Shown here piece by piece: positions 24,928 through 31,598 of a stretch of 42,202 bases of DNA (position 1 is the stretch's first letter; each line of letters begins with the position of its first letter). The stretch is taken from positions 1 to 42,202 of IMG/VR virus record IMGVR_UViG_3300009176_000021; one strand, given 5' to 3'. A model generated the notes under the pieces. The model did not search any database, was not told the origin of the DNA, and worked only from the letters and a program-made list of their open reading frames with translations. The translations under genes were made by a program, and so were the position numbers. The DNA comes from a virus.

Positions 24928-25763
24928 TGGCCGACTTCCACCCGGAGGAGCTGTCCGCCCACGCCTCCTACAGCTCGCTGTCCACCTTCCTGGACTGCGG
25001 TGAGCGGTACCGCCTGCAGAAGGTCGTCAAGATCACCGAGATTCCGGCCTGGTTTTTCGTTGGCGGATCGGCCGTCCACGCGGCCACCGAGGAGTACGAC
25101 CGCGGATCGGTGCTCTCAGCCGAGGAGCTGTTCATCAAGCACTTCGAGAAGGAGGTGGCCGAACGCAAGGCCCACTCCGATGTACCGGAAGAGGACTGGT
25201 CCGCGGGTGGCAAGGCCACCAAGGCATGGCCGGAGCGGCAGAACCGGGCGTGGTGGGTGGCGAACGGACCGGCCATGGTCCAGGACTGGATGGACTGGCG
25301 AGCCCGGTGCGGGTGGCAGCTGTGGTCACCCACCGAAGATCCCAACGCCGGGATCGAGCTCGCCATGATGGTCACCTTGGGCGACATACCGGTGAAGATG
25401 TTTGTCGACAGAGTCTTCATCACGGGTGACGGACAGCTCGTCGTCACGGACATCAAGTCTGGGTCCTCTGAACCAGAGTCGGCCACCCAGCTCGGGCTCT
25501 ACGCGTGCGGCCTTGAGCTCACCTTCGGTCTTCGCCCCCAGCTGGGCGGTTACTGGATGGCCCGCAAGAAGGGCGGGGGCGACATGGGTCAGGTCTACGA
25601 CCTAGAACATCTCACCCCCGCCCTCATGGGCAGGTGGATCTCTGATTGGAACCGCGCCCGCAGGGCGGGCATCTTCATCCCCCATCCCACCCGGTGGTGC
25701 CGCACCTGCGGCGTCCGGGACTACTGCGCCGCAGTAGGCGGCAAGAAGGCAGGCGAAGTATGA
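24927..25763 (+). CDS. Cas4-like PD-(D/E)XK exonuclease with Fe-S cysteines
   Basis: A 278-aa nuclease of the RecB/Cas4 type, first gene of the early operon. An N-terminal Cys (LDCGERY, residue 24) and three C-terminal cysteines (CRTCGVRDYC, about 258-267) form the four-cysteine iron-sulphur set of Cas4/AddB-like enzymes. The catalytic core shows GGSAVHAATEEYDRG (conserved His), VDRVFI and VVTDIKSG (Asp and Lys of D-x-K near 175), then QLGLYACG (motif with Q and Y). Such phage proteins are 5'-to-3' exonucleases in recombination or replication; no CRISPR array or Cas1/Cas2 is present here. Confidence 0.86.
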   Translation: MADFHPEELSAHASYSSLSTFLDCGERYRLQKVVKITEIPAWFFVGGSAVHAATEEYDRGSVLSAEELFIKHFEKEVAERKAHSDVPEEDWSAGGKATKAWPERQNRAWWVANGPAMVQDWMDWRARCGWQLWSPTEDPNAGIELAMMVTLGDIPVKMFVDRVFITGDGQLVVTDIKSGSSEPESATQLGLYACGLELTFGLRPQLGGYWMARKKGGGDMGQVYDLEHLTPALMGRWISDWNRARRAGIFIPHPTRWCRTCGVRDYCAAVGGKKAGEV

Positions 25764-25957
25764 GCGAATCGACTCTCCAGAAGAAGCGTCTCGTGGCCGC
25801 TGAGTTCCAGGCGCCCGCATCCCTCGGTCATCTGCGAGCGGTGCTCGATGCCGCCAAGGACTTCCCGGACACGGCGGACGTCAACGCCCGCAACTGGTTC
25901 AGCGACGCCGACGTTCCGTGCTTCGGCTTGACGATCACAGCGGAGGACACCCCGTGA
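25760..25957 (+). CDS. Small hypothetical protein of the early operon
   Basis: A 65-aa protein beginning MSESTLQKKRLV, starting inside the previous stop (ATGA) and ending in the next start (GTGA). It is mixed in charge, with a short helix (LGHLRAVLDAAKDFPDTADV) and a C-terminal strand (CFGLTITAEDTP). No family recognised; its coupling suggests it works with the Cas4-like nuclease or the next protein. Confidence 0.55.
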   Translation: MSESTLQKKRLVAAEFQAPASLGHLRAVLDAAKDFPDTADVNARNWFSDADVPCFGLTITAEDTP

Positions 25958-26340
25958 GCGCCCCCGAGGACTGGCAGTTCCAGGTCTCGCCCAAACTCGC
26001 CGACGGCACGCTGATCAACGTCCGTGCCCGCAGTGCCGTGGAGTTCGCCCAGAACATCGAATTGCTCAAGGGTTGCGTGCCCTCGATGGTGTCCATGATG
26101 CGGACACTGTCCACTGAGCTGGGTCGAGCTGGTGAGGACCTGATGGCCGCAGCGGTGGAGACCGTGCAGCAGGGGATGACCGGTGCCCAGGTGGTGGACG
26201 GCTCGAACCAGTACACCTGCAAACACGGTAGCCGGGTGCTGCGCACCAACAAGCCGGGTAGCGAGACGAAGTGGACCGCCTACTTCTGTCCCACCGAGCG
26301 GGGCACACCGGATCAGTGTCCACCAGTGTTCGTGCACTGA
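25954..26340 (+). CDS. Zinc-ribbon-like early protein
   Basis: A 128-aa protein from GTG 25954 (GTGA overlap). Residues 1-85 look like a beta strand pair followed by helices (DWQFQVSPKLADGTLINVRA, then EFAQNIELLKGC). The C-terminal part holds a possible metal site made of TCKHGSR, AYFCPTER and DQCPPVF, i.e. C-x-H plus two further cysteines. Proteins of this look are common next to Cas4-like genes in actinophages; a single-strand DNA or nuclease-accessory role is possible, but not proven. Confidence 0.6.
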   Translation: MSAPEDWQFQVSPKLADGTLINVRARSAVEFAQNIELLKGCVPSMVSMMRTLSTELGRAGEDLMAAAVETVQQGMTGAQVVDGSNQYTCKHGSRVLRTNKPGSETKWTAYFCPTERGTPDQCPPVFVH

Positions 26341-26345
26341 GCACT

Positions 26346-26534
26346 ATGGCACGCCCACGTCTCCCCATCCAGACGCACGACTACATCAGGCGTGGCCGTG
26401 CACTCGGGTTCAGCATCACCGACCTCGCTCGACTGTTCGACATCTCCGAGCCGAGGGTCTATCAGATTCTGGAGAACTTAGAACGGGTGAAGGTCGACGG
26501 CAAGTGGATCACCCGCCAGAAGGGACAGCTATGA
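26346..26534 (+). CDS. Small helix-turn-helix DNA-binding protein
   Basis: A 62-aa protein starting MARPRLPIQT. The segment GFSITDLARLFDISEPRVYQ (about residues 22-41) is a clear helix-turn-helix, followed by QILENLERVKVDGKWITR. The longer in-frame ORF begins at 26271 inside the previous gene; ATG 26346 right after the previous stop is preferred. It overlaps the next gene by four bases (ATGA). Likely a Cro-like or early transcriptional regulator; its target is unknown. Confidence 0.72.
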   Translation: MARPRLPIQTHDYIRRGRALGFSITDLARLFDISEPRVYQILENLERVKVDGKWITRQKGQL

Positions 26535-26902
26535 GCACGACACCACGCCAGCGGTTGGACGCGATCAAGCGGGGACGGGACTACCTAGCGGACCACGAGT
26601 GGTACCAACAGGGCTACTTCAAGGACGACGGTGAGGTTGCGGACTACAACGTCTGCGATGTGATCGGTGCACTGGCCATGGCCAACGGCTGGGTCAGCGA
26701 AGAAGAAGACAGTCTGATCGTCGACGACGAACTTCTCGACGACGCCATCGGGGAACTCAACGCCGACCTACCGTACCTCTACGACGACATCGTCGCACTC
26801 AACGACGCGCTGACCGCGAAGAAGTACGCCCTCGAACAGATGGACAAGACGATCACTCGGCTGTCCTCGATCAGATACGTGACGTTCTCCGGCGTGCGTT
26901 GA
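26531..26902 (+). CDS. Acidic hypothetical protein, early operon
   Basis: A 123-aa strongly acidic protein. The N-terminal 35 residues (PRQRLDAIKRGRDYLADHEW) are basic-helical; the rest is rich in Asp/Glu with a helix-loop core (YNVCDVIGALAMANGWVSEEE, LIVDDELLDDAIGELNADLP) and an ending helix (LTAKKYALEQMDKTITRLS). It lies between an HTH protein and the helicase, overlapping both. No family recognised. Confidence 0.6.
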   Translation: MSTTPRQRLDAIKRGRDYLADHEWYQQGYFKDDGEVADYNVCDVIGALAMANGWVSEEEDSLIVDDELLDDAIGELNADLPYLYDDIVALNDALTAKKYALEQMDKTITRLSSIRYVTFSGVR

Positions 26903-27720
26903 TGGCACACACCCTGTCCCGATCGCTCCGGCGGTGCGCCGAGAGCGGGTCGCCTCTACCCACGGTGTTCTACACCTGGGAGACAGCGGGGATCCGTTCT
27001 CGGCGCGGGCAGGTGACGATGATCGCCGGGGTACCGAACGCCGGCAAGACGATGCTGGCGTTGGGTTACGCCATCAAGGCGGAAGTTCCCACCTTGTACG
27101 TGTCTGCCGACTCCGACGAGTGGACGCAGCTCATGCGTACGGTCGCCGCCATCTCTGGTTCCACAATGGACGACGTCGAAGACACGTTCAAGGTAGGGGC
27201 CGGAGCTGTCTACGCCGCAGACCTCGACCGAGCTTCACATATTCATTTCAGCTTCGACCCGTCGCCGTCGCTGGAGGACATCGCCCTCGACGTCGAGTCG
27301 TTCATCGAGATGCACGGCGAAGAGCCGACGCTGCTCATCGTGGACAACCTGATGAACGTCGACGTCGACGGCGAAGACTTCGGTGGGATGCGGGAGATCG
27401 TCAAGGCCATGCACCAGTTCGCCCGCCACTACGAGTGCGCGGTGTGGCTGTTGCACCACTGCTCGGAGCAGTCGCAGTACGGACAGGTCGACCGCTGTCC
27501 ACCCCGAGCAGCCATCCAGGGCAAGGTGTCCCAGCTCCCCGAGCTGATCATCACCGTCGCCCAAGACCAGGCCGGGCACCTGTTGACCTGTGCGGTGAAG
27601 AACCGCTCTGGCCCCGCCTACCCGAGAGGGGATCGTCCCGTGTCGTTATACGTTCGCCCAGAACGGATGGGTTTGTACGAAGACTCCATGTCCTACCTTG
27701 CGGCCGGCCGCACATGGTGA
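26902..27720 (+). CDS. DnaB-like/RecA-fold replicative ATPase
   Basis: A 272-aa P-loop ATPase. Walker A is GVPNAGKT (residues about 43-50), Walker B is LLIVDNL (144-150), and later VWLLHHCSEQSQYG and a basic C-terminus (AVKNRSGPAYPRGDRP) fit the RecA/DnaB helicase core. It lacks the N-terminal domain of full-length DnaB, as is common for actinophage helicases of this size. Next to resolvase and primase genes it most likely unwinds or loads at the replication fork. ATG 26902 overlaps the previous stop (TGATG). Confidence 0.82.
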   Translation: MAHTLSRSLRRCAESGSPLPTVFYTWETAGIRSRRGQVTMIAGVPNAGKTMLALGYAIKAEVPTLYVSADSDEWTQLMRTVAAISGSTMDDVEDTFKVGAGAVYAADLDRASHIHFSFDPSPSLEDIALDVESFIEMHGEEPTLLIVDNLMNVDVDGEDFGGMREIVKAMHQFARHYECAVWLLHHCSEQSQYGQVDRCPPRAAIQGKVSQLPELIITVAQDQAGHLLTCAVKNRSGPAYPRGDRPVSLYVRPERMGLYEDSMSYLAAGRTW

Positions 27721-28118
27721 GCAAGCACCGGGTCAAGGGCACAGCCTTCGAGACGCTGGTCAGCGAAGGCTTCAAGACCCTATGGCCGGATGCACACCGC
27801 CTCGGTATGCAGGGTTCCAAGGACTGCGGCGACATCTGGCTACCCGCTCACACCGAGCTGGTCGTAGAAGCGAAGACGATGGTCAACTACACCAACCGTC
27901 TGTCCACCTGGCTCATCGAAGCCCAGGTCGAAGCTGCCACAGCCGGGCGCATGTATGGCGTCGTGGTCCACAAGCGGGTCGGCAAGGCCAACTGGGAAGA
28001 CCAGTACCTCACCACCGACCTGGCCACGTTCCTCGGCCTGATGGGCCGTAACCATCTGTCCTGGAGACCCGATGGAAACCGAACCGATCGTGGCGGTACT
28101 GGTCTCGCATGGGGCTGA
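27714..28118 (+). CDS. Holliday junction resolvase-like PD-(D/E)XK nuclease
   Basis: A 134-aa protein starting MVSKHRVKGTAFETLV. It has the pattern of small resolvase-type nucleases: KGTAFE near the N-terminus (Glu), DCGDIWL (Asp about 39) and VVEAKTM (E-x-K about 50-52), followed by a helix WLIEAQVEAATAGRMY and strand GVVVHKR. ATG 27714 overlaps the helicase gene end; GTG 27717 also possible. It ends inside the primase zinc-domain gene. Probably resolves branched replication or recombination products before packaging. Confidence 0.78.
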   Translation: MVSKHRVKGTAFETLVSEGFKTLWPDAHRLGMQGSKDCGDIWLPAHTELVVEAKTMVNYTNRLSTWLIEAQVEAATAGRMYGVVVHKRVGKANWEDQYLTTDLATFLGLMGRNHLSWRPDGNRTDRGGTGLAWG

Positions 28119-28434
28119 TGTCCCCACCGGGTACGGGTGGAAGCGGATGCGCTGCCCGTACCACGACGACCGGGTGGCATCGGCATCGATCAATGTCGAG
28201 TGTGGACGCTTCCATTGTTTCGCGTGTGACCTGAACGAGGACGCCGTGGGGTTGTTGATGGTGCGAGATGGAGCGACCTATGGCGAGGCTAGACGCCGAG
28301 TCCAAGAACTTGCTGGAGACGGCGACGGCCAAGTACGAGACCGACCTGGAGATGATCTTCCCCTATCTGCAGCGCAGAGGGATCGACCTCGACATCGCCC
28401 GAGCGTTCCGGCTTGGAAACGTGTCGGAGCCTGA
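28072..28434 (+). CDS. DNA primase, zinc-binding part (split primase)
   Basis: A 120-aa ORF in frame 1 that carries a CHC2-type primase zinc finger: RCPYHDD (about residues 27-31) and FHCFACDL (about 48-52), then GLLMVRDGATYGEARRRVQ, the usual helix after the finger. After residue about 75 the sequence turns to low-complexity Arg/Pro/Asp-rich text, because the remaining primase continues in another frame. The DNA overlaps the toprim ORF by about 155 bases. Either two separate subunits or one protein joined by +1 frameshifting or a sequencing error; no obvious slippery site was seen. Confidence 0.78.
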   Translation: METEPIVAVLVSHGADVPTGYGWKRMRCPYHDDRVASASINVECGRFHCFACDLNEDAVGLLMVRDGATYGEARRRVQELAGDGDGQVRDRPGDDLPLSAAQRDRPRHRPSVPAWKRVGA

Positions 28435-28921
28435 AGTCGGCCACGAGTCGGCCCGCGGTCGACTGTCCATCCCGTACCTCACCCCCACCGGGATCGTCGC
28501 CCTCAAGTTCCGATGCGTGGCAGACCACACCTGCGACGAGTTCGGGCACTCGAAGTACACCGCACCGAAAGGACAGAAAGTGAGGCTCTACAACGTGTCG
28601 GCCCTTGGCGCCGAGAGTGACTACGTCGGCATCACCGAAGGCGAGCTCGACGCCATCGTCCTGTCGGCCTACTGCGGGATCCCGGCGACTGGTGTTCCCG
28701 GTGCCGGGATGTGGAAGGCGAACCGGCACTGGCCACGGATGTACTCCGGGGTCAGGCGGGTGCTGGTGTTCCGCGACCCGGACTCGGCCGGCGAGGAGCT
28801 GGCTTCCCGGATCTGTGAGTCACTGACCCAGGCACGGGTGGTGGAACTGCCCGGCGATGTGAACGAGGTGTTCCTCGACAAGGGACCGGAAGCTATCCGG
28901 ACGATGGCAGGTCTGACGTGA
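28280..28921 (+). CDS. DNA primase, toprim catalytic part (split primase)
   Basis: A 213-aa protein. ATG 28280 is chosen for GGAG six bases upstream; in-frame ATG 28268 is an alternative. The catalytic toprim fold is seen as TEGELDAIVL (Glu and Asp about residue 119) and VLVFRDPDSAGEE (D-x-D about 163-165). A helical segment before it (LEMIFPYLQRRGIDLDIARA) and strand pair LSIPYLTPTGIVALKFRCV match phage-primase N-terminal regions. It makes RNA primers for replication together with the zinc part in the preceding ORF. Its stop overlaps the next gene. Confidence 0.82.
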   Translation: MARLDAESKNLLETATAKYETDLEMIFPYLQRRGIDLDIARAFRLGNVSEPEVGHESARGRLSIPYLTPTGIVALKFRCVADHTCDEFGHSKYTAPKGQKVRLYNVSALGAESDYVGITEGELDAIVLSAYCGIPATGVPGAGMWKANRHWPRMYSGVRRVLVFRDPDSAGEELASRICESLTQARVVELPGDVNEVFLDKGPEAIRTMAGLT

Positions 28922-29328
28922 TGGATACCAGCAAGGGCGTCGTGCTTCTCGGTGGTGAGTGGGCTCAGAGTTCGATGCTTCTCCCTCGTCTTGGCCGACA
29001 TGTCTACCGTGCGGCGCTCGAAGCCGGCTGGGAGATCCCTGGTGTGCGGTGCACCCGATGGTGCAGCCACCTGAACTACGACTGCACCAGTCGATGCTCG
29101 TCGTTCTGTGAAGCCAACCGGGAGCGGATCACGGTGGAGTTCAGCTTGAACTCCCCGACCGACTTGCACACGGAGGCGTACGGCGTGTGGACCGACGGTA
29201 GGTGGGACTACGGGCACCACTATCAAGTCGATTGGGTTCCCCAGTCCATCAAGTACCGGGAGCTACGGAGGCTAGCGAAGCTGCCACCGGGTCGTTACGA
29301 GATGACAGACGGGTTGTGGCTGTCGTGA
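28921..29328 (+). CDS. Hypothetical protein, first of a tandem paralogue pair
   Basis: A 135-aa protein. ATG 28921 overlaps the primase stop; GTG 28918 (GTGA) is nearly as good. It contains five cysteines in RCTRWCSHLNYDCTSRCSSFC, which may bind metal, and a C-terminal region GVWTDGRWDYGHHYQVDW, then LAKLPPGRY. The same C-terminal pattern recurs in the next gene product, so the two arose by duplication. No family or function recognised. Confidence 0.6.
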   Translation: MDTSKGVVLLGGEWAQSSMLLPRLGRHVYRAALEAGWEIPGVRCTRWCSHLNYDCTSRCSSFCEANRERITVEFSLNSPTDLHTEAYGVWTDGRWDYGHHYQVDWVPQSIKYRELRRLAKLPPGRYEMTDGLWLS

Positions 29329-29702
29329 CCGCCCGACCGGTGGTGGCATTGGCTACGACGGCGTGGCTCGGTCCGGAGATCCTTGATCGGGCTGCTCGCC
29401 GTGTCTATGACCGGGCCGTTGCCGCGGGTTGGTCGGTCCCTGGTGTTCGCCACTCGTGCTGGTTCGTTGCTGGTGTACAGCACGTCTCGGCCGGGTTCGG
29501 TCTTGTCGACCCGGATGACGGGCACGGCGAAGCGGAAGGCATCTGGACCGACGGCCGGTGGGATAACGGTCGACACTACGAGGTGGGGCAGATCCCGAGG
29601 CGTATCGGGTGCCGCCAGTTCGCCGCTCTCGCGGAGCTCCCGCCGGGGCGTTACGCCGAGGAAGGCGGGGATGACGATGGCCAAGAACCCGTTCACACGT
29701 AA
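29325..29702 (+). CDS. Hypothetical protein, second of a tandem paralogue pair
   Basis: A 125-aa protein whose GTG overlaps the previous stop (GTGA). It shares with its neighbour AAGWSVPGVR (versus EAGWEIPGVR), GIWTDGRWDNGRHYEV (versus GVWTDGRWDYGHHYQV) and LAELPPGRY (versus LAKLPPGRY), but lacks the five-cysteine block, keeping a single HSCWF. The two may bind each other or the same partner. It overlaps the next gene by 32 bases. Function unknown. Confidence 0.6.
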   Translation: MTARPVVALATTAWLGPEILDRAARRVYDRAVAAGWSVPGVRHSCWFVAGVQHVSAGFGLVDPDDGHGEAEGIWTDGRWDNGRHYEVGQIPRRIGCRQFAALAELPPGRYAEEGGDDDGQEPVHT

Positions 29703-29952
29703 CCCGTGCGGTCACTGCGACGTGGCCCTCGTGATTCCGATCGGATCGTGGGGGACGTTGGACATCTACGACGCGTTGACCACGATCGACGAACACCTCG
29801 AAGACGGCGATGTTCTCGGCGCCCGGCAGGTGCTCTGGTCGGTGGGCCGCACCCTGTATGCCGAACTGGTGCTCGACGTCGACGACGTCGACGACCTGGT
29901 CATCGAGCACGCAGTGAACACGCTCGTCGACGAGCTCGAAACCGAGGATTGA
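29671..29952 (+). CDS. Small acidic hypothetical protein
   Basis: A 93-aa protein beginning MTMAKNPFTRNPCGHCD; ATG 29671 is preferred for GAGGAAGG five bases upstream, ATG 29677 is possible. The N-terminal CGHC could bind metal. The rest is a helical acidic body (YDALTTIDEHLEDGDVLGAR, LVLDVDDVDDLVIEHAVNTL). It overlaps the previous gene. No family recognised. Confidence 0.55.
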   Translation: MTMAKNPFTRNPCGHCDVALVIPIGSWGTLDIYDALTTIDEHLEDGDVLGARQVLWSVGRTLYAELVLDVDDVDDLVIEHAVNTLVDELETED

Positions 29953-29963
29953 AGGAGAGAGCT

Positions 29964-30188
29964 GTGGCTGTTGCGTTCACCCGAGACGAGATCGTCGCCG
30001 TCACCGACTGGCTACGGAACCAGTCGATGCGGGACGACCTGGATGTCGACCTGAGGGAAGGCATCAACAACGCCCGTGACGCCATCCAGGCGATGCTCTA
30101 CGACGTGGCCATCTGCCACAAGGGGCTGCTCGACATCCGGACCTGGGTCGACTCACTGCTGGCCGACAAACCTACTCCCACCGACTGA
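29964..30188 (+). CDS. Small helical hypothetical protein
   Basis: A 74-aa protein from GTG 29964, with GAAGGAGAGA upstream. Mostly helical: FTRDEIVAVTDWLRNQ, LREGINNARDAIQAML and GLLDIRTWVDSLL. No domain recognised; position in the early operon only. Confidence 0.5.
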   Translation: MAVAFTRDEIVAVTDWLRNQSMRDDLDVDLREGINNARDAIQAMLYDVAICHKGLLDIRTWVDSLLADKPTPTD

Positions 30189-30209
30189 CGCTTTGACATC
30201 GGAGGAACC

Positions 30210-30539
30210 GTGGACGTTGTAGAAGCACCAGCACATGACGCCCTGGATCGGCGGGTCGATCGTGCGTTGGACACCCTCGATGACCTGAGCGATTCGGTGT
30301 CCTGTGCCATGGAGATCATCGACGTGGTCAGTGATCTGTGGGCAGCGTATGAGGCAGCACGGGAGGACCAGCCGGGGCACGAAGCAGCGCAGTGGAAGTC
30401 CATTGCCTTCCACCACCTCAACCAGATCATGGAGCTGGAGGAGAAGCTGCGGGAGTACGAAACCCGAGACGCCGAGGTGCAACAGGCTGACTTCACTGCC
30501 CAGATCAAGGGTTTGTTCAACGGTGGAGGACATCACTGA
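30210..30539 (+). CDS. Coiled-coil hypothetical protein
   Basis: A 109-aa protein from GTG 30210, with GGAGGA upstream. A long helix-rich sequence (DRRVDRALDTLDDLSDSV, MEIIDVVSDLWAAYEAA, then NQIMELEEKLREYETRDAEV) suggests a dimeric coiled coil, ending GLFNGGGHH. The stop overlaps the dUTPase-like gene (TGATG). Function unknown. Confidence 0.55.
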   Translation: MDVVEAPAHDALDRRVDRALDTLDDLSDSVSCAMEIIDVVSDLWAAYEAAREDQPGHEAAQWKSIAFHHLNQIMELEEKLREYETRDAEVQQADFTAQIKGLFNGGGHH

Positions 30540-30916
30540 TGGGTATAGCGGTGGCGTGTCAGACGTTCAGCAGCCTGGCGGACTTGCCGCAGTATCTGTA
30601 TCCCGGTGACGCAGCCGTCGGTCTAGCGGCCCGGCAGTCGCTGGTTCTTGATCCTGGCCGGCGTGCGTTGGTCAGTACCGGACTGGCGATGAGGATTCCT
30701 CACGGGTACGCGGGTCTGGTGCTTCCCGTGCCGCATCTTGCCATCGACTATGGGGTGACCGTGTTGGGTGCTCCGGGTCTGGTCAGCCGGGGTGAGGTGA
30801 TGGTGGGTCTCATCAACCACGGATCCGAGTCGTTCACTGTGTTGCCGGAGCTGTGTATTGCGCAGCTGATGATCGTGCCGGTGGAGCGGGGGCGGTTCTA
30901 TGTGGGTGAGATCTAG
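30539..30916 (+). CDS. dUTPase-fold protein with degenerate catalytic motifs
   Basis: A 125-aa protein that follows the trimeric dUTPase fold strand by strand: LDPGRRALVSTGLAMRIP, YAGLVLPVPHLAIDYG, VTVLGAPGLVSRGEVMVG and LINHGSES, then CIAQLMIVPV. The enzyme's conserved motifs are altered, however. Motif 1 (usually A-G-x-D-L) is AVGLAA, without Asp. Motif 2 (P-R-S-G-L-A) is PVPHLA. Motif 3 (G-x-I-D-x-x-Y-R-G-E) is GLVSRGE, lacking the catalytic Asp and Tyr. The C-terminal glycine-rich motif 5 is absent. It is therefore probably not a dUTP hydrolase; phage dUTPase-fold proteins can act as regulators by protein contact. It closes the early operon. Confidence 0.75.
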   Translation: MGIAVACQTFSSLADLPQYLYPGDAAVGLAARQSLVLDPGRRALVSTGLAMRIPHGYAGLVLPVPHLAIDYGVTVLGAPGLVSRGEVMVGLINHGSESFTVLPELCIAQLMIVPVERGRFYVGEI

Positions 30917-30934
30917 GAGTATCGCTCGGAAGGG

Positions 30935-30965
30935 AAGGCCCCCAGGTTGGTTGCCTGGGGGCCTT
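30935..30965. terminator. Bidirectional terminator between early operon and repressor
   Basis: A perfect 12-bp stem, AAGGCCCCCAGG (30935-30946) with CCTGGGGGCCTT (30954-30965), and a 7-base loop. It lies between the convergent ends of the early operon (stop 30916) and the leftward repressor gene (end 31023), so it can stop transcription from both sides. Confidence 0.88.
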
Positions 30966-31022
30966 CGTCGGTTCCCTCCTGCGCTGTCGTTGACCACAGG
31001 GAACCGTTCCGGATCCAATCCA

Positions 31023-31598
31023 TCAGCAGGTGCTGGAGAACAGACCTCCGGACCAGACGGACTGCGGGCTCCGTTGCACTGGTACTGGGTCGTCGAACTT
31101 GGACCGCCGGTCTACGGGGAAGGGGACCGGCTCGGGTGGGGTGCCCAATGGGAGCGGGTCCTTCCGGTACCAGCTGTCACCGTCTTCTGGTTGCCAGTAT
31201 TGGAAACGGAAACCAGCCCCGTTCTCCTCGTCCGCATCCTTGATGTAGATGTACTCGACGACGAGTCGTTCCTCGTCCATGTACTTTTCCCAGCCTTCCA
31301 AAGCCTTACGGGTTTTCTCGGGCAGAGGCTTACCCCGAGCTCGTCGGCCCTGTGCTCGCAGCATCTGGGCAATCCTGCTGTTCCCGTGACCGTTGATGGC
31401 GGGGACCTTCCACGGGAGTGTGTCGCTGTATCGAACCCGGTTGGTCCGCTTGAGGCGTCCGAGTTGACGCGATACCGCGTTGGCCGATGCGTTGTTCCCC
31501 GTGATCTTGTTGCTGATCTCGGCGACCTCGGCGTCGCTGTACCCCGCCTCCTTCAGAGCGATCAGTTGATCATCATCTACCAGCAGCCGGATGGGCAT
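31023..31598 (-). CDS. HTH transcriptional repressor (probable immunity repressor)
   Basis: A 191-aa leftward protein starting MPIRLLVDDDQ, with AGGGAGA seven bases upstream of the ATG. Residues about 12-45 (LIALKEAGYSDAEVAEISNK, then NAVSRQLGRLKR) form a helix-turn-helix. The rest, with W-K-x-P, RKALEGWEKYMDEERLVVEY and GFRFQYWQPEDGDSW, recalls by layout the immunity repressors of cluster A mycobacteriophages such as L5 gp71, which bind many scattered short asymmetric sites (this is from memory, not alignment). The gene diverges from the integrase across an operator-filled region and its own leader carries two sites, consistent with autoregulation. Strong candidate for the lysogeny repressor. 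Confidence 0.75.
   Translation of the reverse strand: MPIRLLVDDDQLIALKEAGYSDAEVAEISNKITGNNASANAVSRQLGRLKRTNRVRYSDTLPWKVPAINGHGNSRIAQMLRAQGRRARGKPLPEKTRKALEGWEKYMDEERLVVEYIYIKDADEENGAGFRFQYWQPEDGDSWYRKDPLPLGTPPEPVPFPVDRRSKFDDPVPVQRSPQSVWSGGLFSSTC

Noticed and set aside
24927-25763. Part of a CRISPR-Cas locus
   Set aside because: The Cas4-like protein stands alone: no Cas1/Cas2 and no array of regular repeats with spacers is found. Phage Cas4-like nucleases usually work in replication or recombination.
26934-28118. Long frame suggesting a 394-aa protein
   Set aside because: Its first two thirds are the helicase gene read in another frame (Arg/His-rich text); only the part from 27714 is a real protein, the resolvase-like nuclease.
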